The notes beneath the pieces are model-generated. The model saw only the letters and a program-made list of their open reading frames with translations, was not told the origin of the DNA and did no database searches. This document shows positions 33,051 through 42,960 of a DNA stretch of 64,000 nucleotides, piece by piece; positions within the stretch are counted from its first letter, which is position 1, and each line of letters opens with the position of its first letter. The position numbers were made by a program, and so were the translations under genes. Source of the DNA: Bradyrhizobium sp. LTSP885 (lineage in GTDB: Bacteria; Pseudomonadota; Alphaproteobacteria; Rhizobiales; Xanthobacteraceae); the NCBI RefSeq assembly GCF_000938305.1, contig NZ_JYMT01000043.1:124001-188000 (forward strand), written 5' to 3'.

Positions 33051-34376
33051 TTACGTAGCCTTGAACGTTTTCCTGAAGAGCGCCGGATAGCGCGCGCCCT
33101 GTAATCCGCCGCGCGCGACGTAGAAAGCGATCATCGCGGTCCACAGTCCGGCATTGCCGAACGAGCGTGTCGCCCACCAAATGGCGAAGAAGATCGCCAG
33201 CGACAGCAGCATCAGATTGCGCATCTCGCGCGCCCAGGTGGCGCCGACATAGATGCCGTCGAAGCCGAACGCGAACACGCCGGGCAGCGGTGCGAGAACA
33301 ACGAACAGCAGGAAGTCGCGCGCCGCGCGGCGTACGGCATCGCTGGTCGTCATGAGGTCGATCAGGGCTGGGCCAAGCAGCGCGAACAGCACCGAAACGA
33401 TGAGCGCAAAGCCGACGCCCCAGATGAGCACCAGCCGCGTCGAATCGGAAAAGCCCCTTGCGTCGCGGGCGCCGAAGGCGCGGCCGCAGAGCTGCTGAGC
33501 GGCGTTGGCGAGGCCGTCGAGGAAGAAGGCTGAGACCAGCAGGAAATTGTTGAGCACCGAATTGGCCGCCAGCGTGACGTCGCCGGCGCGCGCGCCCTTC
33601 GCGGTGAAGAACAGGAACGCCACGATCAGCGCCGCGGTGCGGATCATGATGTCGCGGTTGACGGCCAGCATCCGCATCAGCTTGGAGCGATCGAACAGGA
33701 CCGCGCGCGGAACCGCAAAACCTGTTTGCGCAACCCGCCACGCAACGGCGATGCCGAGCATGAACCCGACCGCTTCGGCGAGCACGGCAGCAGTCGCGGC
33801 CCCCGCGATGCCGGCACCGGAGTAGGACACCAGCAGCACGGTGGCAGCCACGTTGATGACATTGATCACGATCTGCAGCAGCAGCGCCAGATTGGCGCGG
33901 GCCTGCCCGACCAGCCAGCCAAGGATGACGTAATTGGCGAGCGCCAGCGGCGCCGACCAGATCCGGATCATGAAGTAGATCTTCGCGGCGCGTGTCACGC
34001 CCTCGCTGCCGCCCATCAGGTCGAACGTGACGGCCGCGAGCGGCACTTGCAGCGCGATCAAGACAGTACCGATCAGGCCGGCGACAATGAAGCCGCGCAC
34101 CAGGATAGCCGAGAATTCCTGCGTCTCGCCGGCACCGAGCGCCTGCGCGGTGAAGGCCAGCGTCGACATGCGCAGGAATGCGAACAGCCAGAACAGGCAG
34201 TCGAAGATCACCGAGGCCATCGCCACGCCGCCAAGCAGCGCGGCATTGTCGAGGCGGCCGATCGCCGTGGTCGAGACGATGCCGATCAGCGGCGTGGTCA
34301 GGTTCGCGACCATCGCGGGACCGGCGATGGTGAACACCTGGCGCGACGTGATTTTTGGATGGACGGGCGCGTGCAT
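33051..34376 (-). CDS. MATE-family multidrug/metabolite exporter
   Basis: A 441-residue protein with about 12 membrane helices of the MATE family, cation-coupled exporters of drugs, organic cations or metabolites. The N-terminus KITSRQVFTIAGPAMVANLT followed by PLIGIVSTTAIG matches the first helix of the family. The stop is five bases from the repeat before it. The start ATG 34376 is not backed by a strong ribosome site. Specificity cannot be inferred. Confidence 0.92.
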   Translation of the reverse strand: MHAPVHPKITSRQVFTIAGPAMVANLTTPLIGIVSTTAIGRLDNAALLGGVAMASVIFDCLFWLFAFLRMSTLAFTAQALGAGETQEFSAILVRGFIVAGLIGTVLIALQVPLAAVTFDLMGGSEGVTRAAKIYFMIRIWSAPLALANYVILGWLVGQARANLALLLQIVINVINVAATVLLVSYSGAGIAGAATAAVLAEAVGFMLGIAVAWRVAQTGFAVPRAVLFDRSKLMRMLAVNRDIMIRTAALIVAFLFFTAKGARAGDVTLAANSVLNNFLLVSAFFLDGLANAAQQLCGRAFGARDARGFSDSTRLVLIWGVGFALIVSVLFALLGPALIDLMTTSDAVRRAARDFLLFVVLAPLPGVFAFGFDGIYVGATWAREMRNLMLLSLAIFFAIWWATRSFGNAGLWTAMIAFYVARGGLQGARYPALFRKTFKAT

Positions 34377-34511
34377 GGCTACAGTCGTGAGGAATGGACG
34401 CTTCTATCGCGTCGTCCGTCGCGCGGCCATGCTGGAATTGTTCTCAGAGCAATTGGTGGCGAGGGGGTGAGGCAGCCGACAAATCGCAATTTCATCGGCC
34501 GCACGCTCTCG

Positions 34512-34817
34512 TCAGCGGCCGCGCGGCGTGCCGAACAGCCGCGACAGCAACCAGATCGGGACCACGATCACGGCGCCGAGCAGGAAGTAGCGCCAGGCCC
34601 AGTTGACCGCGTCAAAGCCGAAATCCCAAATCCGCTGGAACAGCATGCGGATGCTGTGGATGATGTTCCAGGGATCGAAGCCGATGGCGGCGAGCACGAC
34701 GCCGACCAGGATCGACAGCAGGATCAGCCGGAACGCCACCGCGAGCGGCGAACCGCCGAGAAAGCGGTGCAGACCGTCGGTGTTGCCGGCCGGCAGGTCT
34801 CTGACGTCGTTTTGCAT
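34512..34817 (-). CDS. DUF6460 family small membrane protein
   Basis: A 101-residue protein, MQNDVRDLPAGNTDGLHR, with two membrane helices (VAFRLILLSILVGVVLAAIG and YFLLGAVIVVPIWLL) and the middle FDPWNIIHSIRMLFQRIWDF. It resembles the rhizobial DUF6460 group, of unknown function. The ATG at 34817 follows GGGAGA. An upstream in-frame start (34847) is less likely. Confidence 0.75.
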   Translation of the reverse strand: MQNDVRDLPAGNTDGLHRFLGGSPLAVAFRLILLSILVGVVLAAIGFDPWNIIHSIRMLFQRIWDFGFDAVNWAWRYFLLGAVIVVPIWLLSRLFGTPRGR

Positions 34818-34904
34818 CTCTGTCTCCCGGCGGAATCGTCCGCGCATTATACGTCACGGCGAGGCACATGGGGAACCCGTGATCTGCGGTCAATGGCTCC
34901 GGAA

Positions 34905-36557
34905 TTAACTCGCGGTCATGGTCATTAACATTCGTTCAAGCGTCTCCAGCCGGTCGGCCTCGCGCGGTGGCTTGTCCCAGCGTAGCCGGCTGATGCGGGG
35001 AAACCGCATCGCGACGCCGGATTTGTGCCGCGGCGAGCGCTGCAACCCCTCGAACGCAACCTCCAGCACCAGGCCCTGATCCGGCTCGTGCACGACATGG
35101 CGGACGGGACCGAACTTCTCGGTGGTGTTGCGGCGGACGAAGCGGTCGATCTGCAACAGCTCCTCGTCGGTGAAGCCGAAATAGGCCTTGCCGACCGGCA
35201 CCAACTCGTCGCCCGCATCGCCACGGGTCCAGACGCCGAACGTGTAGTCGGAATAATACGACGAGCGCTTGCCGTGGCCGCGCTGCGCATACATCAGCAC
35301 GGCGTCGATGATGTGCGGATCGCGCTTCCACTTCCACCATGGCCCCTTCGGCCGTCCCGGCAGATAGGGCGCGTCGCGCCGCTTCAGCATCACGCCTTCG
35401 ACCGCATCGGCATCGTCGCCGGCGCCAGCGCTTTTCGGATCAGCGCGCGCCGCCGCCAGTTCGTCCCAACTCGCAAACGGAATCACCGGCGACAAATCGA
35501 TCCGCGGATCGTTCAGCTTCGCGATGAAGCTTTCGAGATTCGCGCGGCGTTCAATGAGGGGTAACTCGCGGAGATCGTTCTCGCCGTCGCCGAGCAGATC
35601 ATAGGCGCGCAGATGGATCGGAAACTCCTTGATCAGCTTTGGCGAGACGATTTTTCGGTTCAGCCGCTGCTGCAGCACGTTGAAGGTTTGCACCCGGCCG
35701 TCGCGCAGCACCAGTAATTCGCCGTCGATCGCACCGGGGAGGCGCAGCGACGGCACCAGGTCCGGAAAACTGCCGGTGATGTCTTCGCCGGTGCGCGAAT
35801 AAAGCCGCGCCTGGATCCGGCCGTGCTCGTCGCGGCCGGCCACCGCCTGCACGCGAATACCGTCCCACTTCCATTCCGCGCTGAAATCGGCGGCGTCGAG
35901 ATTGGCAAAGTCCGCATCCTCGATCGCATGCGCCAGCATCACCGGGCGGAATGGCGCAGGATCGCGGTTGACCGGCTTGTTGCCGCGGCCTTCCAGCCAG
36001 GCGAACAGGTCGAGAAAGGGCGGCGTGAGCCCCGGCCACATCAGCTCGATCTCGTGCGCGTCCTTGTCGCCGAGCGCCGCCGCCGCGGTCTTCGCCAGCC
36101 GCGCCGAGATCCCGATCCGCATCGCGCCGGTGACGAGCTTTAGCAGCGCCCAGCGCCCGGTCTCGTCGAGCTCATCCAGCCAGCGCGCCAGCTGCGCCGG
36201 CAGCTCGGCCTTTCCGAGCGTGCGCAGGGTGGTGACGACGTCGGTGAGGGTTGGCGGGGGTGGGTTGTTGTGGGCGGGCAACTCGGCCTTCGGCCACATC
36301 AGCGCCACCGTCTCGGAGAGATCGCCGACATAATCGTATGACAATCCGAACAGTACCGGGTCGGCGCGTTCCGTGATCAGGTCGCGGATCAATCCCGGTT
36401 TGGCGTGCTTGAACGACAGCGCGCCGGTCAATGCTGCCAGCGCATAGCCGCGGTCGGGGTCCTCGGTCTCGCGGAAGTAAGCGACCAAAAGCTTGATCTT
36501 GTTGTTGCGGCCGGGCTCGTAGGCGAGGCGGTCCAGCAACTGCGCAAACCGGTTCAT
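34905..36557 (-). CDS. ATP-dependent DNA ligase of the Lhr-associated repair set
   Basis: A 550-residue ATP-dependent DNA ligase. The adenylated lysine is in EWKWDGIR near residue 230, with GAIDGELLVL and LKRRDAPYLPGRPKGPWWKW as further motifs; the N-terminal 200 residues are the ligase N domain. It is of the type called cisplatin-damage-response ligase, encoded with a metallo-beta-lactamase-type exonuclease, an Lhr-like helicase and the PdeM phosphoesterase, which together repair DNA crosslinks or strand breaks. Its ATG (36557) overlaps the exonuclease stop by 4 bases, so the two are co-translated. Confidence 0.93.
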   Translation of the reverse strand: MNRFAQLLDRLAYEPGRNNKIKLLVAYFRETEDPDRGYALAALTGALSFKHAKPGLIRDLITERADPVLFGLSYDYVGDLSETVALMWPKAELPAHNNPPPPTLTDVVTTLRTLGKAELPAQLARWLDELDETGRWALLKLVTGAMRIGISARLAKTAAAALGDKDAHEIELMWPGLTPPFLDLFAWLEGRGNKPVNRDPAPFRPVMLAHAIEDADFANLDAADFSAEWKWDGIRVQAVAGRDEHGRIQARLYSRTGEDITGSFPDLVPSLRLPGAIDGELLVLRDGRVQTFNVLQQRLNRKIVSPKLIKEFPIHLRAYDLLGDGENDLRELPLIERRANLESFIAKLNDPRIDLSPVIPFASWDELAAARADPKSAGAGDDADAVEGVMLKRRDAPYLPGRPKGPWWKWKRDPHIIDAVLMYAQRGHGKRSSYYSDYTFGVWTRGDAGDELVPVGKAYFGFTDEELLQIDRFVRRNTTEKFGPVRHVVHEPDQGLVLEVAFEGLQRSPRHKSGVAMRFPRISRLRWDKPPREADRLETLERMLMTMTAS

Positions 36558-37627
36558 GCCTTGGCCTCGCCGGCAGGCTGGGCCTCGCCGGCGGACTCAG
36601 CATCGCCCGTGGCCGCCGCCTCGCCTTCATCCTCATCGCCATAGCCGACGAGATCGAGCGGCCGCGCCGAAAGACCTTTGGTCTTGCACCAATGCACCAG
36701 CGCGTCCTCCTGGCCGTGCGTGACCCAGATCTCGCCGGCGCCGGTCGCGGCAATTGTCGCGGTCAGGCCATCCCAGTCGGCATGATCAGAGATCACCAGC
36801 GGCAGTTCGATGCCGCCCTGCCGGGCGCGAGCGCGCACCCGCATCCAGCCCGAGGCGAAGGCGGTCACCGGATCGGGAAAGCGCCGCGTCCAGACATCGG
36901 ATGTCGCACTCGGCGGCGCCAGCGTGATGGTGCCCGCCAGATCGGCCTTCTTCATGCCGCGCGCCGGCTTCAACTCGCCGAGCGGAATGCCACGTTCCTG
37001 ATAGTAATACGTGATCTTCTCCATCGCTCCATGCAGATAGATCGGCGCGTCGTAGCCGGCTTCGCGCAGCAGCGCCATCACGCGCTGCGCCTTGCCGAGC
37101 GAGTAAGCGCCGACCAGATGCGCGCGCTCCGGAAACAGTTTGACGGACGCCAGCAGCTTCTTCACCTCGCCGGCCGCATCGCCATGGCGGAACACCGGCA
37201 GGCCAAAGGTCGCCTCTGATATGAAGACGTCGCAGGGTATGAGCTCGAACGGCGCACAGGTCGGATCACGCGCGTCCTTGTAGTCGCCGGAAGCGACGAT
37301 GCGGGTGTCGTTGCAGGTTACCGCGATCTGCGCCGAGCCCAGCACGTGACCCGCGGGACGGAACGTCACGGTGACGTCGCCGAGCCTGATCTCCTCGCCG
37401 TAGGCGACCGCCTGCGTCGAGCCGGCAAAATCCTCGCCATAGCGCAGCCGCATCATGTCGAGCGTCTCTTGCGTGGCGAGAACAGCGCCATGGCCCGGGC
37501 GGGCGTGGTCGGAATGGCCGTGGGTGATCAGCGCGCGCTCGACCGGCCGCACAGGATCGATATGGAAGCCGCCGGGCTTGCAGGCGAGGCCGGCCGGAAC
37601 AGGCATCAGGATGTCTTGTGGGCGCAT
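36554..37627 (-). CDS. Ligase-associated DNA exonuclease (metallo-beta-lactamase fold)
   Basis: A 357-residue metallo-beta-lactamase/beta-CASP nuclease. The zinc motif HGHSDHAR is near residue 55, with further histidines and acids in ASGDYKDARD and the beta-CASP block. The C-terminus (about 30 residues) is Ala/Glu/Gly-rich and low in complexity, so it may be disordered. It acts with the ligase to process ends. The ATG 37627 (MRPQDILMPV) is chosen; the frame continues upstream to 37681 without homology. The stop overlaps the ligase start. Confidence 0.92.
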   Translation of the reverse strand: MRPQDILMPVPAGLACKPGGFHIDPVRPVERALITHGHSDHARPGHGAVLATQETLDMMRLRYGEDFAGSTQAVAYGEEIRLGDVTVTFRPAGHVLGSAQIAVTCNDTRIVASGDYKDARDPTCAPFELIPCDVFISEATFGLPVFRHGDAAGEVKKLLASVKLFPERAHLVGAYSLGKAQRVMALLREAGYDAPIYLHGAMEKITYYYQERGIPLGELKPARGMKKADLAGTITLAPPSATSDVWTRRFPDPVTAFASGWMRVRARARQGGIELPLVISDHADWDGLTATIAATGAGEIWVTHGQEDALVHWCKTKGLSARPLDLVGYGDEDEGEAAATGDAESAGEAQPAGEAKA

Positions 37628-37682
37628 TGTCTGTATATAGGCCGGCTTGAGCTTCGTTCGAGTCCAGACCGGTCTTTGCAAT

Positions 37683-38609
37683 ATGCCCGCGCGCCTGTTC
37701 CTGTCCTCCGGTGATCTCGTCGCCGATCGCCGCTATGAGTTCGCGCGCGACCTGCAATTGAAGGGCGACCTGCCGGCCGCCGCCGACCTGCTCGAACAGG
37801 CGATCGAGCTCGCGCCGAGATTCGCGTCCGCCTGGTTCACGCTCGGCGAGATCCGCAAGCAACTCGGCCAGCGCGAGGCGGCGATCGCAGCCTTTCTTGC
37901 CGCGCGCGATGCCGATCCCGGGGATCATCACGGCGCCAGCATGCGCCTGATGCAGCTCGGCGCCGAGGCTGTCAGCGCGATGCCTGCGGCCTATGTGCAG
38001 ACGCTGTTCGATCAATATGCGCCGCGCTTCGAGTCAGCTCTGGTCGGCGATCTCGACTATCGCGGTCCGGCGTTGCTGTTCAACGCCGTGCTGTCGGTGC
38101 GCGCATCCGCGAAGAAGCCGGCCTTCTTCAAGCGCGCGATTGATCTCGGCTGCGGCACTGGACTGGCGGCCGGCGCATTCGCCACGAATGTCGACCGCTT
38201 CACCGGCATCGACATCTCGTCGCGCATGATCGAGAAGGCGCGCCTGACCGGCCTCTATGCCGAGCTTGAGGTTGCCGACATGCTCATGGGCATCTCGAGC
38301 AAGCCTGACGCCAGCGCGGAACTGATCCTTGCCGCGGATGCGATGATCTATGTCGCCGATCTCGGGCCCGTGCTCGCGGAGGCAAGGCGCGTGCTGATCG
38401 CGGGCGGCGTGATTGCGTTCACCACGGAGACCCATGATGGCGAGGGCGTCATCGTCGGCGACGGGCTGCGCTACGCGCACAGCGCGGCTTGCGTGCGCGC
38501 GGCCGTTGCAGCGGCGGGGCTGATCCTGGCCCAGCTCGAAGACCTCTCGGCCCGCAACGAAGATAATATCCCGGCCCCCGGCCTCGTCGCCGTCGCGACC
38601 AAACCGTAA
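37683..38609 (+). CDS. TPR-containing SAM-dependent methyltransferase
   Basis: A 308-residue protein. Residues 1-85 have TPR-like repeats (LKGDLPAAADLLEQAIELAP, FTLGEIRKQLGQREAAIAAF). A Rossmann methyltransferase domain follows, with the SAM-binding IDLGCGTGLAAG near residue 156 and the post-I acid FTGIDISS. It is probably a protein or small-molecule methyltransferase. It is divergent from the exonuclease with 55 bases between, and sits within the repair region but has no known link to it. Confidence 0.87.
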   Translation: MPARLFLSSGDLVADRRYEFARDLQLKGDLPAAADLLEQAIELAPRFASAWFTLGEIRKQLGQREAAIAAFLAARDADPGDHHGASMRLMQLGAEAVSAMPAAYVQTLFDQYAPRFESALVGDLDYRGPALLFNAVLSVRASAKKPAFFKRAIDLGCGTGLAAGAFATNVDRFTGIDISSRMIEKARLTGLYAELEVADMLMGISSKPDASAELILAADAMIYVADLGPVLAEARRVLIAGGVIAFTTETHDGEGVIVGDGLRYAHSAACVRAAVAAAGLILAQLEDLSARNEDNIPAPGLVAVATKP

Positions 38610-38612
38610 ATA

Positions 38613-38733
38613 CCTTCTCCCCTTGTGGGAGAAGGTGGCGCGTAGCGCCGGATGAGGGGTTTCTATCCGCGGAGAGAACCCCTCATCCGTCGCGGACTGC
38701 GTCCGCGCCACCTTCTCCCACAGGGGGAGAAGG
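38613..38733. repeat. Intergenic inverted repeat (CTCCCACAGGGGGAGA type), copy 2
   Basis: CCTTCTCCCCTTGTGGGAG at the left and CTCCCACAGGGGGAGAAGG at the right, with GATGAGGGGTTT paired to AACCCCTCATC inside. It begins three bases after the methyltransferase stop. It is the same type as 29299-29441. Confidence 0.8.
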
Positions 38734-38873
38734 AAGGGTCACCGCCGTCGCGACCAAAACTTGAGTCTACACGCTACCCATTTCCCGTCCCGCGGCATTG
38801 CGCGGCGACGCCGTGACTTCGCGCTTGCCCGGCGCAAGGCGGAATGCGAGCCTGCTCCCCAGGGAGAGAAACA

Positions 38874-40100
38874 ATGAAAAAACAGACACGGCGCCAGTTC
38901 GGCGCCACCGCGTTGTCGGCCATCGCAGCCTCCGTGCTGCCGGCGCCCTTCGTCCGGGCCGCCGAGACGAAATACGATCCGGGCGCGAGCGACACCGAGA
39001 TCAAGCTCGGCCAAACCGTGCCGCATTCCGGTCCGGGCTCGCTCTATGGCGTGTTGGGGCGGGTCGGCGAAGCCTATTTCCAGATGCTGAACGAGAAGGG
39101 CGGCATCAACGGCCGCAAGGTCAAATTCCTCACCATGGACGACGCCTATAGCGCGCCGAAATGCGTCGAGGCGACACGCCGGCTGGTCGAGCAGGAGGAG
39201 GTGCTGGCGCTCTACGGCTCGCTCGGCACCGCGCCGCAGACCGCCGTGCACAAATATCTCAATTCCAAGGGTGTGCCGCAGCTGCTGCTCAACACCGGCG
39301 CCTCGAAGTGGAACGATCCCAAGAACAACAAATGGACCATGGCGGGCCTGCCGCTGTATCCGACCGAAGCGCGCATCCTTGCGAAACACGTCGTCGGCGT
39401 GAAGCCGAATGCCAAGGTCGGCATCCTCTACCAGAACGACGATTTCGGCCGCGACTTCCTCGGTCCCTTCAAGAAGGTGCTGGCCGATGCCGGCGGCACC
39501 GCGCAGGTGATCCTGGAGCAGACCTACGATCTCACCGATCCGACGGTCGATTCGCAGCTCATCAATCTCTCGAAGTCGGGCGCCGATGTCTTCTACAATA
39601 TCAGCACTGGCAAGGCGACGTCGCAGTCGATCCGGAAAGTCGCGGAGCTCGGCTGGAAGCCGCTGCAATTGCTGTCGGCGGGCTCGACCGGCCGCTCGAT
39701 CCTCAGCGCCGCGGGTTTCGAGAACGCCAAGGATATCGTCGCGATCCGCTATTCGAAGGAAGCCGGACCCGGCCACTGGGAGAAGGATCCCGATTCGCTG
39801 GCGTTCGAGGAACTACGCAAGAAATATCTGCCCAATGTCGATCCTGACAACACCATCGCCTTTGCCGGCTATGGCCAGGTGGCGTCGATGGCGGAAATCC
39901 TGCGCCGCTGCGGCGACGAACTGACCCGCGCCAATGTGTTGAAGCAGGCCACCACGCTCGCGGGCTACCACTCGCCGTTTTTCCTCGACGGTGTCAATTA
40001 CAGCTACACACCCGACGACTACACCCCGATGAAGACGCTCTACATCTCGATCTTCGATGGCAAGGACTGGAGCATCTCCGACAAGCCCGTGATGGAGTAG
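38874..40100 (+). CDS. Branched-chain amino-acid-type ABC solute-binding protein (Tat signal)
   Basis: A 408-residue periplasmic binding protein of the LivJ/amide-binding type. It starts MKKQTRRQFGATALSAIAAS, a twin-arginine signal (RRQF) followed by a hydrophobic stretch and PAPFVRAAE at the cleavage site. The mature part has EIKLGQTVPHSGPGSLYGVL and GRKVKFLTMDDAYS. No permease genes are adjacent. The ATG at 38874 follows GGGAGAG. Ligands may be amino acids, amides or aromatic acids; this is not decided by sequence. Confidence 0.88.
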   Translation: MKKQTRRQFGATALSAIAASVLPAPFVRAAETKYDPGASDTEIKLGQTVPHSGPGSLYGVLGRVGEAYFQMLNEKGGINGRKVKFLTMDDAYSAPKCVEATRRLVEQEEVLALYGSLGTAPQTAVHKYLNSKGVPQLLLNTGASKWNDPKNNKWTMAGLPLYPTEARILAKHVVGVKPNAKVGILYQNDDFGRDFLGPFKKVLADAGGTAQVILEQTYDLTDPTVDSQLINLSKSGADVFYNISTGKATSQSIRKVAELGWKPLQLLSAGSTGRSILSAAGFENAKDIVAIRYSKEAGPGHWEKDPDSLAFEELRKKYLPNVDPDNTIAFAGYGQVASMAEILRRCGDELTRANVLKQATTLAGYHSPFFLDGVNYSYTPDDYTPMKTLYISIFDGKDWSISDKPVME

Positions 40101-40128
40101 GGGACGACGCAAGCACGCTCTCTCGTCT

Positions 40129-40275
40129 CCCTCGCCCCGCTCTTCGCGGGGAGAGGGCGGGGTGAGGGGCTCTCTCCACCAGGCGGCGCGAGCCGAGAGA
40201 CCTGTACCCCCTCACCCGGATCGCATTTCGCTACGTTGCATGCGATCCGACCTCTCCCCGCAAGCGGGGCGAGGT
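40129..40275. repeat. Intergenic inverted repeat (CTCGCCCCGC type), copy 3 of a related class
   Basis: CCTCGCCCCGCTCTTCGCGG at the left and CCTCTCCCCGCAAGCGGGGC plus GAGG at the right, with GGTGAGGGG paired to CCCCTCACC inside. It starts 28 bases after the binding-protein stop. Its layout is like 29299-29441 and 38613-38733 but its end sequence differs. Confidence 0.75.
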
Positions 40276-40353
40276 GGCTTCGAGGCCACCGCCTCGTATT
40301 CGTTCAATGTGCCACCCTCGACGAAGTGCCTTCAACCACCTACCTCTTGGGGC

Positions 40354-42945
40354 GTGTCGACGCTCGATCTCTTCTCCGTCCCGCCGTCGGAAACGGCCGA
40401 CCTGCTGCCGCGCCGGTTTCGCGACTGGTTCGCCTCGCGTGGCTGGTCGCCGCGTGACCATCAGCTCGCGCTGCTGGCGAAGGCGCGCGAGGACCGGTCC
40501 GCGCTGCTGATCGCGCCCACCGGCGCTGGCAAGACGCTGGCGGGATTTCTGCCGACGCTGGTGGAGTTGAGCGGGGCGGGAGCCCTACCAGCGAGCGCTA
40601 GCGACCAGCAAAGAACAAGCCTCTTGTCCACCGGCCGGAGTGTGAAGCGCACCGGCGGCCTGCACACGCTCTACATCTCGCCCTTGAAAGCGCTCGCCGT
40701 CGACATCGCGCGCAACCTGGAAACCCCGGTCGCCGAGATGGGACTGCCGATCAAGATCGAGACCCGCACCGGCGACACGCCGGTGTCGCGGCGGCAGCGG
40801 CAGCGGCGTTATCCGCCGGATATCCTGCTGACCACGCCGGAGCAGCTCGCGCTGCTGCTGGCTTCCGACGATGCGCCCTTTCTGTTCGCCTCGTTGAAGC
40901 GCATCGTGCTCGACGAATTGCACGCGCTGGTCACCTCGAAGCGCGGCGATCTGCTGTCGCTCGGGCTCGCCCGGCTCTGGACAATCGCGCCACAGATGCG
41001 CGCCATCGGCCTGTCGGCGACGGTGGCCGAGCCCGAGCAACTCGCGCGCTTCCTGGTGCCGCAGCCTGGCGGCGAGAGCGTATCAGCCGATGTTGTCATC
41101 GCCGGCGGCGCCGCGCCGCCTGTTGTCGAGATGCTCGACACGCGGGAACGCCTGCCTTGGTCCGGCCACGGCGCGCGTCATGCGCTGCCCGAGGTCTACG
41201 AGCTGATCAAGCGCAACAAGACCACGTTGGTGTTCGTCAACACCCGCAGCCAGGCCGAGATGCTGTTCCAGGATCTCTGGCGCATCAACGACGATGGGTT
41301 GGCGATCGCGCTGCATCACGGCTCGCTCGACGTCGCCCAGCGTCGCAAGGTCGAGGAGGCGATGGCGGCCGGAAAACTGCGCGGTGTGGTCTGCACCTCC
41401 TCGCTCGACCTCGGCGTCGACTGGGGCGACGTCGACCTCGTCATCAATATCGGCGCGCCCAAGGGCTCGTCGCGGCTGATGCAGCGGATCGGCCGCGCCA
41501 ATCACCGTCTTGACGAGGCCTCCCGCGCGGTGCTGGTGCCGGCCAACCGCTTCGAGGTGCTGGAATGCGCCGTCGCGATCGAAGCCATTGCCGAGAATGC
41601 GCAGGATACGCCGCCGCTGCGCACAGGCGCGCTCGATGTGCTGGCCCAGCATGTGCTGGGCTGCGCCTGCGGCGAGCCGTTTTTGCCGGATGAGCTCTAC
41701 GCCGAGGTCAAGACCGCGGCGCCCTACGCCAACCTTGCGCGCACGGATTTCGACGACGTCGTCGATTTCGTCGCGACCGGCGGCTACGCGCTGAAGACCT
41801 ATGAGCGTTTCGCGCGCATCAAGCCGAACAAGCAGGGCCGCTGGCGCGTCGCCAATCCGAAGGTGCGGCAGAGCTATCGCCTCAATGTCGGCACCATCGT
41901 CGAGGAGACCATGCTGAAGGTGCGGCTGGTGCGCTCACGCGCCGGCGGCAGCGGTTCAACGGGCGCGATCGCGCGCGGCGGGCGGATGCTCGGCCAGATC
42001 GAGGAGGCCTTCATCGAGGGCCTCGTGGTCGCCGACACCTTTGTGTTTGGCGGCGAAGTGGTGCGCTACGAGGCGCTGGTCGAGGACCAGGTCTATGTCT
42101 CTCGCGCCAACGACAAGGACGCCAAAGTGCCGTCCTACATGGGCGGCAAGTTTCCGCTCTCGACCTATCTCGCCGAGCGCGTGCGCAAACTGCTCGATGA
42201 CGTCAGCGCCTGGAATGTGTTGCCGGACCAGGTGCATGACTGGCTGTCATTGCAGCGGAAGTTTTCGCGTGTGCCGGCGGCGCGGGAGCTGCTGGTCGAG
42301 ACCTTTCCGCGCGGCGGCAGCCATTATCTGGTCTGCTATCCGTTCGAGGGCCGGCTCGCCCACCAGACGCTCGGCATGCTCCTGACGCGCCGGCTGGAAC
42401 GAGGTCGCGCCCGGCCGCTCGGCTTCGTCGCCAATGAATATGCGCTCGCGGTGTGGGGCGTCGGCGATCTCTCCTTCATGATCCGGCACGGCAAGCTCGA
42501 CCTCAACGCACTGTTTGATCCTGACATGCTCGGCGACGACCTCGAGGCGTGGCTTGCAGAATCCGCGCTGATGAAGCGCACCTTCCGCAACTGCGCCATC
42601 ATCTCCGGCCTGATCGCGCGCCGCTTCACCGACGAGGAGAAATCCCGCCGCCAGGTGCTGTTCTCGACCGACCTGATCTATGACGTGTTGCGCAAGCATC
42701 AGGCCGACCACGTACTGTTGCGCACCGCCCGCGCCGACGCCGCCACCGGCCTGCTCGACCTCCGCCGGCTCGGCGACATGCTGTCGCGCATCCACGGCCG
42801 AATCACCCACAAGGAACTCGACCGCGTGTCCCCGCTCGCGGTTCCCGTGCTGCTGGAAATCGGCCGCGAGTCAGTTTATGGCGAAGCATCCGACGAACTT
42901 CTGGCCGAAGCGGCCGAGGAACTCGTGCGGGAGGCGACGACATAA
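40354..42945 (+). CDS. Ligase-associated Lhr-like DEXH-box helicase
   Basis: An 863-residue superfamily 2 helicase. Walker A is APTGAGKT near residue 54, the DExH box is LDELHALVTSKRGD near 187, and later motifs include ARFLVPQPGG, VCTSSLDLGVDWGD and QRIGRANHR. The C-terminal half is the Lhr-specific region (CACGEPFLPDELYAEVKT and beyond). Lhr-type helicases unwind RNA:DNA or DNA with 3'-5' polarity and in this set act with ligase, exonuclease and PdeM. GTG 40354 starts the conserved MSTLDLF; an open frame upstream lies in the repeat. PdeM follows after 15 bases. Confidence 0.93.
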   Translation: MSTLDLFSVPPSETADLLPRRFRDWFASRGWSPRDHQLALLAKAREDRSALLIAPTGAGKTLAGFLPTLVELSGAGALPASASDQQRTSLLSTGRSVKRTGGLHTLYISPLKALAVDIARNLETPVAEMGLPIKIETRTGDTPVSRRQRQRRYPPDILLTTPEQLALLLASDDAPFLFASLKRIVLDELHALVTSKRGDLLSLGLARLWTIAPQMRAIGLSATVAEPEQLARFLVPQPGGESVSADVVIAGGAAPPVVEMLDTRERLPWSGHGARHALPEVYELIKRNKTTLVFVNTRSQAEMLFQDLWRINDDGLAIALHHGSLDVAQRRKVEEAMAAGKLRGVVCTSSLDLGVDWGDVDLVINIGAPKGSSRLMQRIGRANHRLDEASRAVLVPANRFEVLECAVAIEAIAENAQDTPPLRTGALDVLAQHVLGCACGEPFLPDELYAEVKTAAPYANLARTDFDDVVDFVATGGYALKTYERFARIKPNKQGRWRVANPKVRQSYRLNVGTIVEETMLKVRLVRSRAGGSGSTGAIARGGRMLGQIEEAFIEGLVVADTFVFGGEVVRYEALVEDQVYVSRANDKDAKVPSYMGGKFPLSTYLAERVRKLLDDVSAWNVLPDQVHDWLSLQRKFSRVPAARELLVETFPRGGSHYLVCYPFEGRLAHQTLGMLLTRRLERGRARPLGFVANEYALAVWGVGDLSFMIRHGKLDLNALFDPDMLGDDLEAWLAESALMKRTFRNCAIISGLIARRFTDEEKSRRQVLFSTDLIYDVLRKHQADHVLLRTARADAATGLLDLRRLGDMLSRIHGRITHKELDRVSPLAVPVLLEIGRESVYGEASDELLAEAAEELVREATT

Positions 42946-42960
42946 CACTGGGAACCGGAC

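Noticed and set aside
40162..40353. Upstream extension of the Lhr-like helicase to an ATG at 40162
   Set aside because: The extension lies largely inside a non-coding hairpin repeat; the conserved start is the GTG at 40354.
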